Of a DNA stretch of 14,825 nucleotides, positions 1 to 6,230 are shown one piece after another (positions within the stretch are counted from its first letter, which is position 1; each line of letters opens with the position of its first letter). The DNA comes from UBA8110 sp964597275 (GTDB lineage Bacteria; SAR324; NAC60-12), in NCBI GenBank assembly GCA_964597275.1, contig CAZQXS010000092.1:1-14825 (forward strand). Direction: 5' to 3'. The position numbers were made by a program, and so were the translations under genes. The notes under the pieces are model-generated. The model did no database searches, had not been told where the DNA came from, and saw only the letters and a list, made by a program, of their open reading frames with translations.

Positions 1-100
1 GGTCTCCCGGCGTGAGCCGCAGCATGAAGAACACGAAGAGGGCCACCATGCCGAGAACCGGAATGGTGGCCAAAATGCGACGGACAAGAAAATCAAGCAT
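1..100 (-). CDS. ABC transporter permease, DppB/OppB type (N-terminus only)
   Basis: Partial gene whose ATG is the complement of 98-100; it runs off the left edge. The 33 visible residues begin MLDFLVRRILATIPVLGMVA and continue into a hydrophobic helix ending near LRLTPGD. This is the usual first transmembrane segment of DppB/OppB inner-membrane permeases (short cytoplasmic start, RR, one long helix, then a PGD loop). It lies 78 bp downstream of the solute-binding protein gene on the same strand, so the two probably form one importer operon, with the second permease and ATPases expected beyond the window. The Shine-Dalgarno is weak (CGGA just before ATG), so it may depend on readthrough from upstream. 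The family call rests on a short stretch, but the context supports it well. Confidence 0.8.
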   Translation of the reverse strand, partial: MLDFLVRRILATIPVLGMVALFVFFMLRLTPGD

Positions 101-112
101 GATCCGTTGTTG

Positions 113-179
113 GTGGTCGGCTTTCGGGGGTCGGCTGTTAGTTGACCGACCACTGATTACTGACCACCGATCACTGATT
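113..179. repeat. Short imperfect repeats in the binding-protein/permease gap
   Basis: The 78-bp gap between the two transporter genes is built of related words. CACTGATT occurs at 151-158 and again at 172-179. GTGGTCGG at 113-120 is inverted as CCGACCAC at 146-153, and GACCACCGA follows at 162-170. The last copy touches the stop codon of the binding-protein gene. The arms could fold into a hairpin in the transcript between the two genes, which could lower permease expression relative to the binding protein or protect the mRNA end. Similar simple CAGT/GGTC-rich intergenic repeats are known from some environmental bacteria; a link to these is only an impression. Confidence 0.5.
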
Positions 180-1756
180 TACTTGGAAATGCCCCACTGC
201 ACCGGAAGCGGCGCATTCGGGACATTGGAGATCTGGTCCTTGCGCCAGGCAGTCACCGGCAGGTACTGGCCGGCGTGGCCATGGGTGCCAATCTGCATTG
301 CACGCTCCTGAATGGCCACGGCAATGGCCTTCTGTTGCACCGGATCAGGCTCCTCGGCAAAGGCTTTGCGCAACACCTCCATCGTGGTGTCACAGGGCCA
401 GCCGAACCATGCCTTGTCGCAGTTCGCCCGGTAGCCCGCTGCGCTGATCGGGTTCAGGATGTCAAGTGATTGCCAAGCGGTCATGAAGATGTTCCAGCCG
501 ACCTTCCCCGGAGGATCCTTCTTGGAGCGCCGGGAGACGAGGGTCTGCCAGTCCATGGACTGCATGTCCACCTTGAAACCACCGCGCTCCAGGTTCTGCT
601 TGGCGACTGGAGCCAAGTTGGCCAGCACGTTCAAGTCCGTCGAGTGCATCAGCACGATTGGAGTGCCGTCGTAACCCGCTTCCTTCAGTAGCGCCTTGGA
701 CTTCGCATAATCGGAGCGCATCATGATCTCGCCTCCACTGTCGGTGGCCAAAGGGGTGTCGCAGAAGAACATGGCCGCGCACTCCTTGTAGTAATCCGGA
801 TTGCCGATCACGCCTTGCAGGAAGTCCTTCTGGTTGACCGCCCACATCGCCGCACGGCGGACCCGGACATCGTCAAACGGCGGGTGCAGCCAATTCATGC
901 GGTACATGTACTGGTTGCCCAAGGGGTTCAGCACTCCGGTATGAACGTTGGGGTCGGCTTCCAGCAACGGGAGCAGGTCATGCGGCACCGACTCCATGTA
1001 GTCAATCTCTCCGGCGAGCAGGGCGTTCACTGCCGTCTGGTGATCCTTGATGGAAATCCACTCCACGCGGTCCACGTTGACGGCCTTGCTTCCGGCCATC
1101 CAACTCGACGGCTCGCTGCGAGCCTTGTAGTTGGGATTCTTGACGAACACGGTGCGGTCGCCGGGCTTCCACTCATCCTCCTTGAAGATGAAGGGGCCGG
1201 AACCCGTGTAGTCCTTGATCTGCTCGTCCGCAGAAGTGTCGGCGACACGCTTGGGCATGATGAACGGCACATTGGAACTTGGCTTGGCCAAGGCGTCCAG
1301 CACAAGCCCAAATGGCTTTTTCAATACAAGCTTAACGGTGTTGCTGTCCTCTGCCGTCAAGCTCTTCGTGTACTCCATGAGCATCTGGCCCATGCCGTCC
1401 TTCTTGCCCCAGCGGTTGAGCGAGGCCACCACGTCTGCCGCCGTCACGGGGGCGCCGTCGTGGAACATCAGCCCGTCGCGCAGGGACATCGTGTAAGTGA
1501 GCTTGTCGTCGCTCACCGAGTAGTCTCCCACCATCTGCGGCTGGACGTGCAGGTTGCTGTCGAGCGCAAACAGCGTGTCATAGACCATGTACCCGTAGTT
1601 GCGGGACATGTACGCCGTGGTCCAGATCGGGTCAACGATCTTGAGGTCCGAGTGCATCACCACTCGGAGGGTGGATTCTGCCGACACCGGGTTTGCAGCG
1701 AACAATGACGCGCAAAACGCAAGGGCGATGGCGAGGATCGCAGGTTTTTTGAACAT
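179..1756 (-). CDS. ABC transporter periplasmic substrate-binding protein, family 5 (DppA/OppA-like)
   Basis: Encodes a 525-residue exported protein, the normal size for SBP family 5, which binds peptides, nickel complexes, opines or other small solutes in the periplasm for an ABC importer. The N-terminus has Lys-Lys, a hydrophobic core and a VSA|E signal-peptidase I site (cleavage near residue 26). Residues 70-110 carry the family signature: QPQMVGDYSVSDD followed by LRDG and FHDGAPVTAADV at 98-109. A cysteine pair lies in the centre (ECAAMFFC) and another near the C-terminus (NCDKAWFGWPC); both could form disulfides. The ATG start is preceded by a clear AGGAG at good spacing. The permease gene follows on the same strand. 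The divergent MarR gene and shared operator-like sites suggest MarR control. The ligand cannot be read from sequence. Confidence 0.92.
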   Translation of the reverse strand: MFKKPAILAIALAFCASLFAANPVSAESTLRVVMHSDLKIVDPIWTTAYMSRNYGYMVYDTLFALDSNLHVQPQMVGDYSVSDDKLTYTMSLRDGLMFHDGAPVTAADVVASLNRWGKKDGMGQMLMEYTKSLTAEDSNTVKLVLKKPFGLVLDALAKPSSNVPFIMPKRVADTSADEQIKDYTGSGPFIFKEDEWKPGDRTVFVKNPNYKARSEPSSWMAGSKAVNVDRVEWISIKDHQTAVNALLAGEIDYMESVPHDLLPLLEADPNVHTGVLNPLGNQYMYRMNWLHPPFDDVRVRRAAMWAVNQKDFLQGVIGNPDYYKECAAMFFCDTPLATDSGGEIMMRSDYAKSKALLKEAGYDGTPIVLMHSTDLNVLANLAPVAKQNLERGGFKVDMQSMDWQTLVSRRSKKDPPGKVGWNIFMTAWQSLDILNPISAAGYRANCDKAWFGWPCDTTMEVLRKAFAEEPDPVQQKAIAVAIQERAMQIGTHGHAGQYLPVTAWRKDQISNVPNAPLPVQWGISK

Positions 1757-1925
1757 GATCTTACTCCTGAAATGGTTGAAGAATCAAATGGAAATGCCCG
1801 CCTGAAGAAACCGAACACTCCTCTGGCGGAGACCGTTTTTCACACAGGCAACTTGAGTGGACCCCGCAAGGCGATGTCGCACCACGAACATATTCTGCTC
1901 ACAATGCTTGAAACCTCAAACAAAA

Positions 1926-1943
1926 AATTAACACGTTAACAAA
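1926..1943. promoter_or_regulatory. Operator-like site 1, probable MarR box
   Basis: AATTAACACGTTAACAAA has a core near-palindrome TTAAcacgTTAA. It matches the second site 120 bp away at 16 of 18 positions. It sits about 170 bp upstream of the transporter binding-protein start, on the transporter side of the divergent region. MarR-family dimers bind such AT-rich inverted repeats near their own gene. Binding by the adjacent regulator is inferred. Confidence 0.6.
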
Positions 1944-2021
1944 ACCGAGTGGATTCCTTGCAGAAAAACCTCTGGACCGATCGGTTTGGGTCGTGCGGGG
2001 GTGGACCGTGGACAATCGGGC

Positions 2022-2050
2022 TTGACACTCACTGGAATCCTGATTAATTA
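2022..2050 (+). promoter_or_regulatory. Putative sigma-70-type promoter of the MarR gene
   Basis: A perfect TTGACA lies at 2022-2027. The -10 is not clear: the AT-rich stretch 2044-2052 lies 16-19 bases downstream and includes TTAATT and ATTAAT, each only a partial match. This stretch runs into operator-like site 2. The -35 is convincing but the exact -10 is uncertain. Confidence 0.45.
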
Positions 2051-2063
2051 ATACATTAACAAA
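2046..2063. promoter_or_regulatory. Operator-like site 2, probable MarR autoregulatory box
   Basis: AATTAATACATTAACAAA differs from site 1 only at positions 7 and 10. It covers the stretch where the -10 element of the MarR promoter should lie and ends 15 bases before the GTG start. A repressor bound here would block polymerase, which is the standard MarR autoregulation layout. Confidence 0.6.
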
Positions 2064-2078
2064 GCGCGAGACCCTAAC

Positions 2079-2516
2079 GTGAGAGACTTTCAGGAAGCCC
2101 TGCCCTTCAAGCTGCTACGAGCGCGAGACGCGACGATGTCGCACTTCCGCCCCATCCTCAATTCGCATGGAGTGACGGAGCAGCAGTGGCGCATCATCCG
2201 GACCTTGGAAAAGCATGGGGAGTTGGAGCCGAGATTCCTGGCGCAGCGTTGCGCGTTGCTGAGTCCCAGCCTGACGGGCATCCTGCGCCGCTTGGAGCAG
2301 TCCGGGCTGGTGGAGCGCCATCGCGTTCCGGAGGATCGGCGGCGGGTGAACCTGTGCCTCACCTCGAAGGGGCTGGAACTGTTCGAGCGCATCCGTCCGG
2401 AGGTCGAGGCAAAATATCAGGAGTTTGAAGTGCAGGTCTCTCCGGATAAACTGGAACGGTTGAACCGCCTGCTGAACGACGTGATCACACTGGGAGCGAA
2501 TGTTTCTGGGGAGTGA
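2079..2516 (+). CDS. MarR-family transcriptional regulator, HpaR-like
   Basis: A 145-residue MarR-type winged-helix repressor of normal length. The N-terminal part (PFKLLRARDATMSHFRPIL, then GVTEQQWRIIRTL) resembles HpaR, the regulator of homoprotocatechuate/4-hydroxyphenylacetate degradation. The recognition helix lies near residues 55-75 and the wing carries the family signature VPEDRRRVNLCLTSKG (about 83-98, with D86-R87-R88). Translation starts at GTG; this start lines up with the short N-terminus of HpaR proteins, though the ribosome-binding site is weak. The PhyH gene begins 40 bp downstream, so they are probably co-transcribed. The divergent ABC transporter and the duplicated operator-like sites make it the likely switch for both arms. 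MarR proteins of this type often sense phenolic or carboxylate ligands, but the ligand here is unknown. Confidence 0.9.
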   Translation: MRDFQEALPFKLLRARDATMSHFRPILNSHGVTEQQWRIIRTLEKHGELEPRFLAQRCALLSPSLTGILRRLEQSGLVERHRVPEDRRRVNLCLTSKGLELFERIRPEVEAKYQEFEVQVSPDKLERLNRLLNDVITLGANVSGE

Positions 2517-2556
2517 ATCGTTTTTCGGACAAAGAAACTCAAGCAAGGAGCCTGTG

Positions 2557-3393
2557 ATGTCGAAAATCCTTTCTGAAGACGCAACCGCGCAGTACCGCAA
2601 CGAGGGTTATTACTTTCCGATCCCGCTTTTGAGTGAGAGCGAGGTCGCGGAGGTCCGGGAGCAGTTGGAAGCCTTTGAAACCGGGCAGGGCCATCCTCTG
2701 GAAGGAGGACAGCGCAGTCACGCGCACCTGCTGTTTCCGTGGCTGGACGACCTTGTTCGCCATCCCAAAATCCTGGATGCGGTTGAGGATCTGATCGGCT
2801 CCGACATTCTTTGCTGGGGCAGTATTTTCTGGACGAAGGAGGCCCACAGTTCCAGCTTCGTTTCGTGGCATCAGGATGTCACCTACTGGGGACTGACGGG
2901 CGGCGACGTGGTCAACGTCTGGGTCGCGCTTTCTCCGGCCAACGCCACCAGCGGCTGCATGAGCGTGCTGCCCGGAAGCCACCTGCAACCGCCCTTGCCG
3001 CATGACGACCGCTACCATCAGGACAACATGCTCACCCGCGGGCAGGAGATCGCGGTGGACGTGGACCCCAGCAAAACCGTCAGCATGCCTTTGCAGCCCG
3101 GAGAGATGTCCCTGCATGACATCCGGATCGCTCACGGTTCGGGACCGAACCGCTCCGATGACCGCAGAATCGGCTTCTCGGTCCAGTACATGCCCACCTG
3201 TGCGCGGCAGGCGAAGGTGGACGTGGACTACGCCGCCCTCGTCCGGGGCGAAGACCGCTATGGACACTTCCGGCTCGCGCCGCCTCCGGTGCGGGCGCTG
3301 GATGCCGAGGCAGTGGCGGCCCACGAACGGGCCAGCACCGTGACCCGCGAGATTCTTTATCAAGGCGCAGAACAGAACACGGCGAGGTTGTAG
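2557..3393 (+). CDS. Phytanoyl-CoA dioxygenase (PhyH) family 2OG-Fe(II) oxygenase 1
   Basis: A 278-residue cytoplasmic enzyme of the PhyH family, which hydroxylates (or sometimes demethylates) small molecules using Fe(II), O2 and 2-oxoglutarate. The iron facial triad is visible: H105 and D107 in SWHQDVTYWG, and H193 in RIAHGSGPN. R203 or R204 in DDRRIGFSVQY should bind the 2-oxoglutarate carboxylate. The stretch VWVALSPANATSGCMSVLPGS is the usual core strand and loop. I chose the ATG at 2557 because AAGGAG stands six bases before it; the longer frame from 2500 would overlap the MarR gene and add residues unlike the family. It follows the MarR gene by 40 bp. The substrate is not predictable; PhyH members act on fatty acyl-CoA, quaternary amines, phosphonates and ectoine, among others. 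Confidence 0.9.
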   Translation: MSKILSEDATAQYRNEGYYFPIPLLSESEVAEVREQLEAFETGQGHPLEGGQRSHAHLLFPWLDDLVRHPKILDAVEDLIGSDILCWGSIFWTKEAHSSSFVSWHQDVTYWGLTGGDVVNVWVALSPANATSGCMSVLPGSHLQPPLPHDDRYHQDNMLTRGQEIAVDVDPSKTVSMPLQPGEMSLHDIRIAHGSGPNRSDDRRIGFSVQYMPTCARQAKVDVDYAALVRGEDRYGHFRLAPPPVRALDAEAVAAHERASTVTREILYQGAEQNTARL

Positions 3394-3418
3394 TTCTTTT
3401 GTAAATGGGTCATGTTTA

Positions 3419-3439
3419 AACTAAGTTTGAACTAAGTTT
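3419..3439. promoter_or_regulatory. Tandem operator-like repeats before the antitoxin gene
   Basis: AACTAAGTTT occurs at 3419-3428 and 3430-3439, exactly 11 bases apart, about one helical turn. ACTAA at 3420-3424 is also inverted as TTAGT at 3438-3442. A possible -10 (TAGTAT, 3439-3444) overlaps the end. Phased short repeats like these are typical sites for cooperative binding by Phd/YefM-type antitoxins that repress their own operon. Binding is inferred. Confidence 0.5.
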
Positions 3440-3458
3440 AGTATCGGGAAAGATTGTG

Positions 3459-3683
3459 ATGGAAACCGTGAACATTCATCAGGCAAAAACTCACCTGTCC
3501 CGCCTGTTGGTGAAGGTGTCGGAAGGTGAGGGAATTGTGATCGCCAAAGCAGGGCAACCACTGGCAAGGCTTGTCCCCCTTCAGAAAACTCGGCAATCCT
3601 TGCTGGGAATCTGTAAGGGGCAGATTCACTTTGACGAGGACGACAATTTTGAACTGGATGAGGTTTGGAAGGCTAACCAATGA
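3459..3683 (+). CDS. Orphan Phd/YefM-type antitoxin (VapB-like)
   Basis: A 74-residue protein starting METVNIHQAKTHLSRLLVKV, then GEGIVIAKAGQPLARLVPL. This is the classic DNA-binding fold of type II prevent-host-death antitoxins. The C-terminal tail LLGICKGQIHFDEDDNFELD resembles the toxin-wrapping part found in antitoxins paired with PIN-domain VapC toxins. The start is taken as the ATG at 3459; a GTG codon sits directly before it, and GGGAAAG at 3446-3452 can serve as ribosome-binding site. No toxin gene follows. Instead the stop codon overlaps the sulfatase start as ATGA, the position a VapC start would normally take. Base composition is visibly lower in GC than the neighbours, suggesting separate acquisition. 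It may act only as a repressor of the sulfatase operon, or neutralise a toxin encoded elsewhere. Confidence 0.85.
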   Translation: METVNIHQAKTHLSRLLVKVSEGEGIVIAKAGQPLARLVPLQKTRQSLLGICKGQIHFDEDDNFELDEVWKANQ

Positions 3684-5245
3684 AACGCAACATCCTCTTC
3701 ATCATGTGCGACCAGCTGCGCTACGACTACCTGTCGTGCTGCGGTCATGCCTCACTGCAAACGCCCAACATTGACCGACTGGCGCGGCGGGGGGTGAACT
3801 TCACGCGCACCTATGCGCCCTCGCCGTTGTGCGGTCCCTCCCGGATGAGCTTTTACACCGGGCGCTCGGTCTTCAGCCACGGGGCGCGCTACAACAACTA
3901 CCCGCTGCGCGTGGACGAGTGGACGCTGGGCGACTACCTGCGGCCCATGGGGGTGCGCACCGCGCTGGCCGGGAAAGCGCACATGGCGGCGGATCGCGAG
4001 ACGATCCAGCGGCTGGGCATTGATCCGGATTCCCGCGCCGGGGTGCTGATGCGGCAGTGCGGGTTTGAGCCGCATGAGCGCGACGACGGCCTGCACCCAA
4101 CCGTGATGGCAAACCCGGACCTGGCCTACAACCGCTACCTGCACGGACTCGGCTACGAATCCGAAAACCCGTGGGAGGACTTTGCCAACTCGGCGGAGGG
4201 ACCGGACGGAGAACTGCTGAGCGGCTGGTACATGCGCAACGCCAAGTTCGCGGCGCGGGTGCAGGAGGAGCATTCGGAAACGGCGTACATGACGGATCGG
4301 GCGCTGGACTTCATCCGCGCTTCCGGAGACGAGCCGTGGTGCCTGCACCTCAGCTACATCAAGCCCCACTGGCCCTACATGGCCCCGGTGCCCTACCACA
4401 ACCTGTACGGCCCGGAGGACATCCAAGCCGCCAACCGCAACGAACGCGAACGGCGTGATCCGCATCCGGTGCGGGCGGGTTTCATGCAGCACGAGGACAG
4501 CAAGAACTTTGCGCGGGACGAGGTGCGCGAAACCGTGATTCCGGCCTACATGGGTCTCGTCAAGCAGATTGACGACCATCTGGGGCGGCTCTGGAAATTC
4601 CTTGAGGCGCAGGGACAGTGGGACAACACGCTGATCGTCTTCACCAGCGATCACGGCGACTACCTTGGCGATCACTGGCTTGGCGAGAAGGACTTGTTTC
4701 ACGATGAGTCGGTGCGCATTCCCCTCATCATCCACGATCCTTCTCCGGAGGCGGACGCCACACGCGGCACCCGCGATTCCCGCATGATCGAGGGCATTGA
4801 TCTGGTGCCGACCTTCATCGAGTGGCTGGGAGGGACTCCCCCCGACCATCGCTTGGAGGGCGCGTCGCTGGTGCCTCTGCTGCATGGTTCTTCAAATGCG
4901 TCATGGCGGGACTGCGCCTTCAGCGAAAGCGACTACTCCAATCGCGGCGCCCGCTCGATTCTCGGACTCCAGCCCGTTGAGGCGCGGGCCACGATGGTCT
5001 GCACTGACCGCTGGAAGGGGGTCTTCCATCCCAGCTTCCGCCCGGAACTCTACGATTTGCAAAACGACCCGCAGGAGCGCGAGGACTTGGGGGCCGATGC
5101 AGGCTACGAACCTGTACTCGGTGAACTGAAAGACCGCTGGTTCGAGTGGATGTTGCAACGCAGGACGCGGGTGACGATTTCGGACGAAACCATCTTCAGT
5201 TGGGGCGATCCGGCCAAGCGTGGCTTTTTGATTGGGTATTGGTAA
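3680..5245 (+). CDS. Formylglycine-dependent sulfatase / phosphonate monoester hydrolase-like enzyme
   Basis: A 521-residue alkaline-phosphatase-superfamily hydrolase of type I sulfatase design with no signal peptide, so probably cytoplasmic. The maturation motif is CGPSR at 51-55; C51 should be oxidised to formylglycine by an FGE-type enzyme not present in the window. Metal ligands are D11/Q12 and D324/H325 (TSDHGD). K99 and H101 (AGKAHM), H230 (KPHWPY) and K337 (GEKD) are likely active-site residues. Overall layout and the stretch from LVKQIDDHLGRLW to the EGIDLVPTFIEWLGG segment resemble phosphonate monoester hydrolases, but K99/H101 are the pair found in true sulfatases. A ribosome-binding site GGAAGG (3667-3672) lies inside the antitoxin gene, and ATGA overlap implies coupled translation. 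PhyH 2 follows after 18 bp. The substrate is probably a small sulfate ester. Confidence 0.88.
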   Translation: MKRNILFIMCDQLRYDYLSCCGHASLQTPNIDRLARRGVNFTRTYAPSPLCGPSRMSFYTGRSVFSHGARYNNYPLRVDEWTLGDYLRPMGVRTALAGKAHMAADRETIQRLGIDPDSRAGVLMRQCGFEPHERDDGLHPTVMANPDLAYNRYLHGLGYESENPWEDFANSAEGPDGELLSGWYMRNAKFAARVQEEHSETAYMTDRALDFIRASGDEPWCLHLSYIKPHWPYMAPVPYHNLYGPEDIQAANRNERERRDPHPVRAGFMQHEDSKNFARDEVRETVIPAYMGLVKQIDDHLGRLWKFLEAQGQWDNTLIVFTSDHGDYLGDHWLGEKDLFHDESVRIPLIIHDPSPEADATRGTRDSRMIEGIDLVPTFIEWLGGTPPDHRLEGASLVPLLHGSSNASWRDCAFSESDYSNRGARSILGLQPVEARATMVCTDRWKGVFHPSFRPELYDLQNDPQEREDLGADAGYEPVLGELKDRWFEWMLQRRTRVTISDETIFSWGDPAKRGFLIGYW

Positions 5246-5263
5246 TTTCAAAACGAGGGAATT

Positions 5264-6100
5264 ATGGAAAACGCAGTTTCGCTGACCGCTGGCCAAATTG
5301 CAGCATTTCAGGAAGACGGGGTGGTCTTGCTCAAAGGCTTGATCAACGAGCATTGGCAGCAGACGCTCTGCGAGTCCATCGAGCAGGACATCGCCAATCC
5401 CGGCCCACATCACCACGCTTATGAGGCCGAAGGCGGCAAGGGCCGCTTCCACGGCAGCATGCGCGTGTGGGAACACAATCCGGGCTTCCGGGACTACTGC
5501 TGGAACTCGCCGCTTCCGGCACTGGCAGCACGATTTTTCAAGACGGACAAGGTCAACCTCTTCTACGACCAGCTTTTCGTCAAGGAACCCGGAACCTCCA
5601 ACCGCACACGCTGGCACAACGACCAGCCCTACTGGCCCGTGCGCGGCTGGCCCGTGATGTCGTTCTGGGTCGCGCTCGATCCCGTCAACAAGGACACCGG
5701 AGCCATGGAGTTCGTTCCGGGTTCGCACCGCTGGGGCCACTGGTATCAGCCCGAAAACTTCGCTCCGGGCGTGAGCAAGCCCTACGAGCAGAACCAAGAT
5801 TTCGTGAAAATGCCGGACATCGAGGCCGAGCGCGAGCAGTACGAGATCGTCTCGTGGGACATGGAGCCGGGCGACGTGCTGGCCTTCCACGCCCTCGTCG
5901 TCCACGGCTCTGGCGGCAACCACAGCAACACCCTGCGGCGACGCGGTTATGCCGTGCGCTACACCGGAAGCGAGGCCGTCTATTGCGCCGATCCGGGGTC
6001 GCATCTCGGCAACCGCAACCCCAACCTCAAGGACGGGGACATCCTCGACAGCGAGCAGTATCCGGTCGTTTGGCAGGATGGCCAGTACGTTGGTGGATGA
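5264..6100 (+). CDS. Phytanoyl-CoA dioxygenase (PhyH) family 2OG-Fe(II) oxygenase 2
   Basis: A 278-residue non-haem iron oxygenase. The facial triad is H118 and D120 (RWHNDQPYW) plus H214 (VVHGSGGN); R226 or R227 in LRRRGYAVRY is the expected 2-oxoglutarate anchor. The core FWVALDPVNKDTGAMEFVPGS matches the PhyH family well. It has the same length as the first PhyH protein in this window but is clearly divergent around the metal site (QPYWPVRGWP against VTYWGLTGGD), so the two belong to different subfamilies and probably act on different intermediates, not as a recent duplication. GAGGGA precedes the ATG, and the sulfatase ends 18 bp upstream, pointing to one transcript. The 130-bp gap to the decarboxylase contains a palindromic repeat. 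The substrate is unknown. Confidence 0.9.
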   Translation: MENAVSLTAGQIAAFQEDGVVLLKGLINEHWQQTLCESIEQDIANPGPHHHAYEAEGGKGRFHGSMRVWEHNPGFRDYCWNSPLPALAARFFKTDKVNLFYDQLFVKEPGTSNRTRWHNDQPYWPVRGWPVMSFWVALDPVNKDTGAMEFVPGSHRWGHWYQPENFAPGVSKPYEQNQDFVKMPDIEAEREQYEIVSWDMEPGDVLAFHALVVHGSGGNHSNTLRRRGYAVRYTGSEAVYCADPGSHLGNRNPNLKDGDILDSEQYPVVWQDGQYVGG

Positions 6101-6130
6101 AGCACTGGCCGTAAAACCGAAAAACAAAAG

Positions 6131-6197
6131 CGTTCGTGCTGAGCCTGTCGAAGTGCGGACGCGGCCCGTTCATCCTTCGACTCGCTCAGGACGAACG
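6131..6197. repeat. Dispersed palindromic repeat (GAGCCTGTCGAAG family)
   Basis: Two 23-base arms (6131-6153 and 6175-6197) are inverted copies matching at 20 of 23 positions, around a 21-base loop. The arm core is GAGCCTGTCGAAG, whose partner reads CTTCGACTCGCTC. This word is a well-known dispersed intergenic palindrome of many bacterial genomes. It lies between PhyH 2 and the decarboxylase and would form a strong hairpin in their shared transcript. The reading frame happens to stay open through it. Confidence 0.8.
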
Positions 6198-6230
6198 GAG
6201 TCTTCACCAATCCAAAAATCAGAAAACTCG

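Larger units (their letters stand above)
1757..2078. other. Divergent intergenic control region (no gene)
   Basis: These 322 bases separate the start codons of the binding-protein gene (minus) and the MarR gene (plus). I see no coding potential. The region is more AT-rich than the genes around it. It holds two near-identical operator-like sites (1926-1943 and 2046-2063), a TTGACA box for the MarR gene (2022-2027) and a perfect 10-bp palindrome ACCGATCGGT at 1976-1985 between them. No convincing promoter could be assigned for the minus-strand transporter gene. Confidence 0.7.

Noticed and set aside
815..1708. Long open frame (297 codons) on the plus strand
   Set aside because: It is antisense to the clearly coding binding-protein gene, has His/Val/Arg-rich composition without any family features, and no ribosome-binding site. 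It is a GC-rich shadow frame.
2500..2556. Earlier ATG for PhyH 1
   Set aside because: It would overlap the MarR gene and add 19 residues foreign to the family; the ATG at 2557 has an excellent ribosome-binding site.
3394..3683. A complete toxin-antitoxin pair
   Set aside because: Only the antitoxin is present. The sulfatase frame begins at the overlap and no PIN-domain or other toxin frame is visible on either strand nearby.
3752..4885. 377-codon open frame on the minus strand
   Set aside because: Antisense to the sulfatase, which carries intact catalytic motifs. The translation is low-complexity Val/His/Arg/Ala and matches nothing.
4901..6127. 408-codon open frame on the minus strand
   Set aside because: Covers the ends of the sulfatase and all of PhyH 2 in antisense; both have full motifs on the plus strand.
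5949..6230. N-terminal extension of the decarboxylase frame
   Set aside because: The frame stays open into PhyH 2 and through a palindromic repeat, but these residues are not family-like. The protein of normal size begins at 6231.
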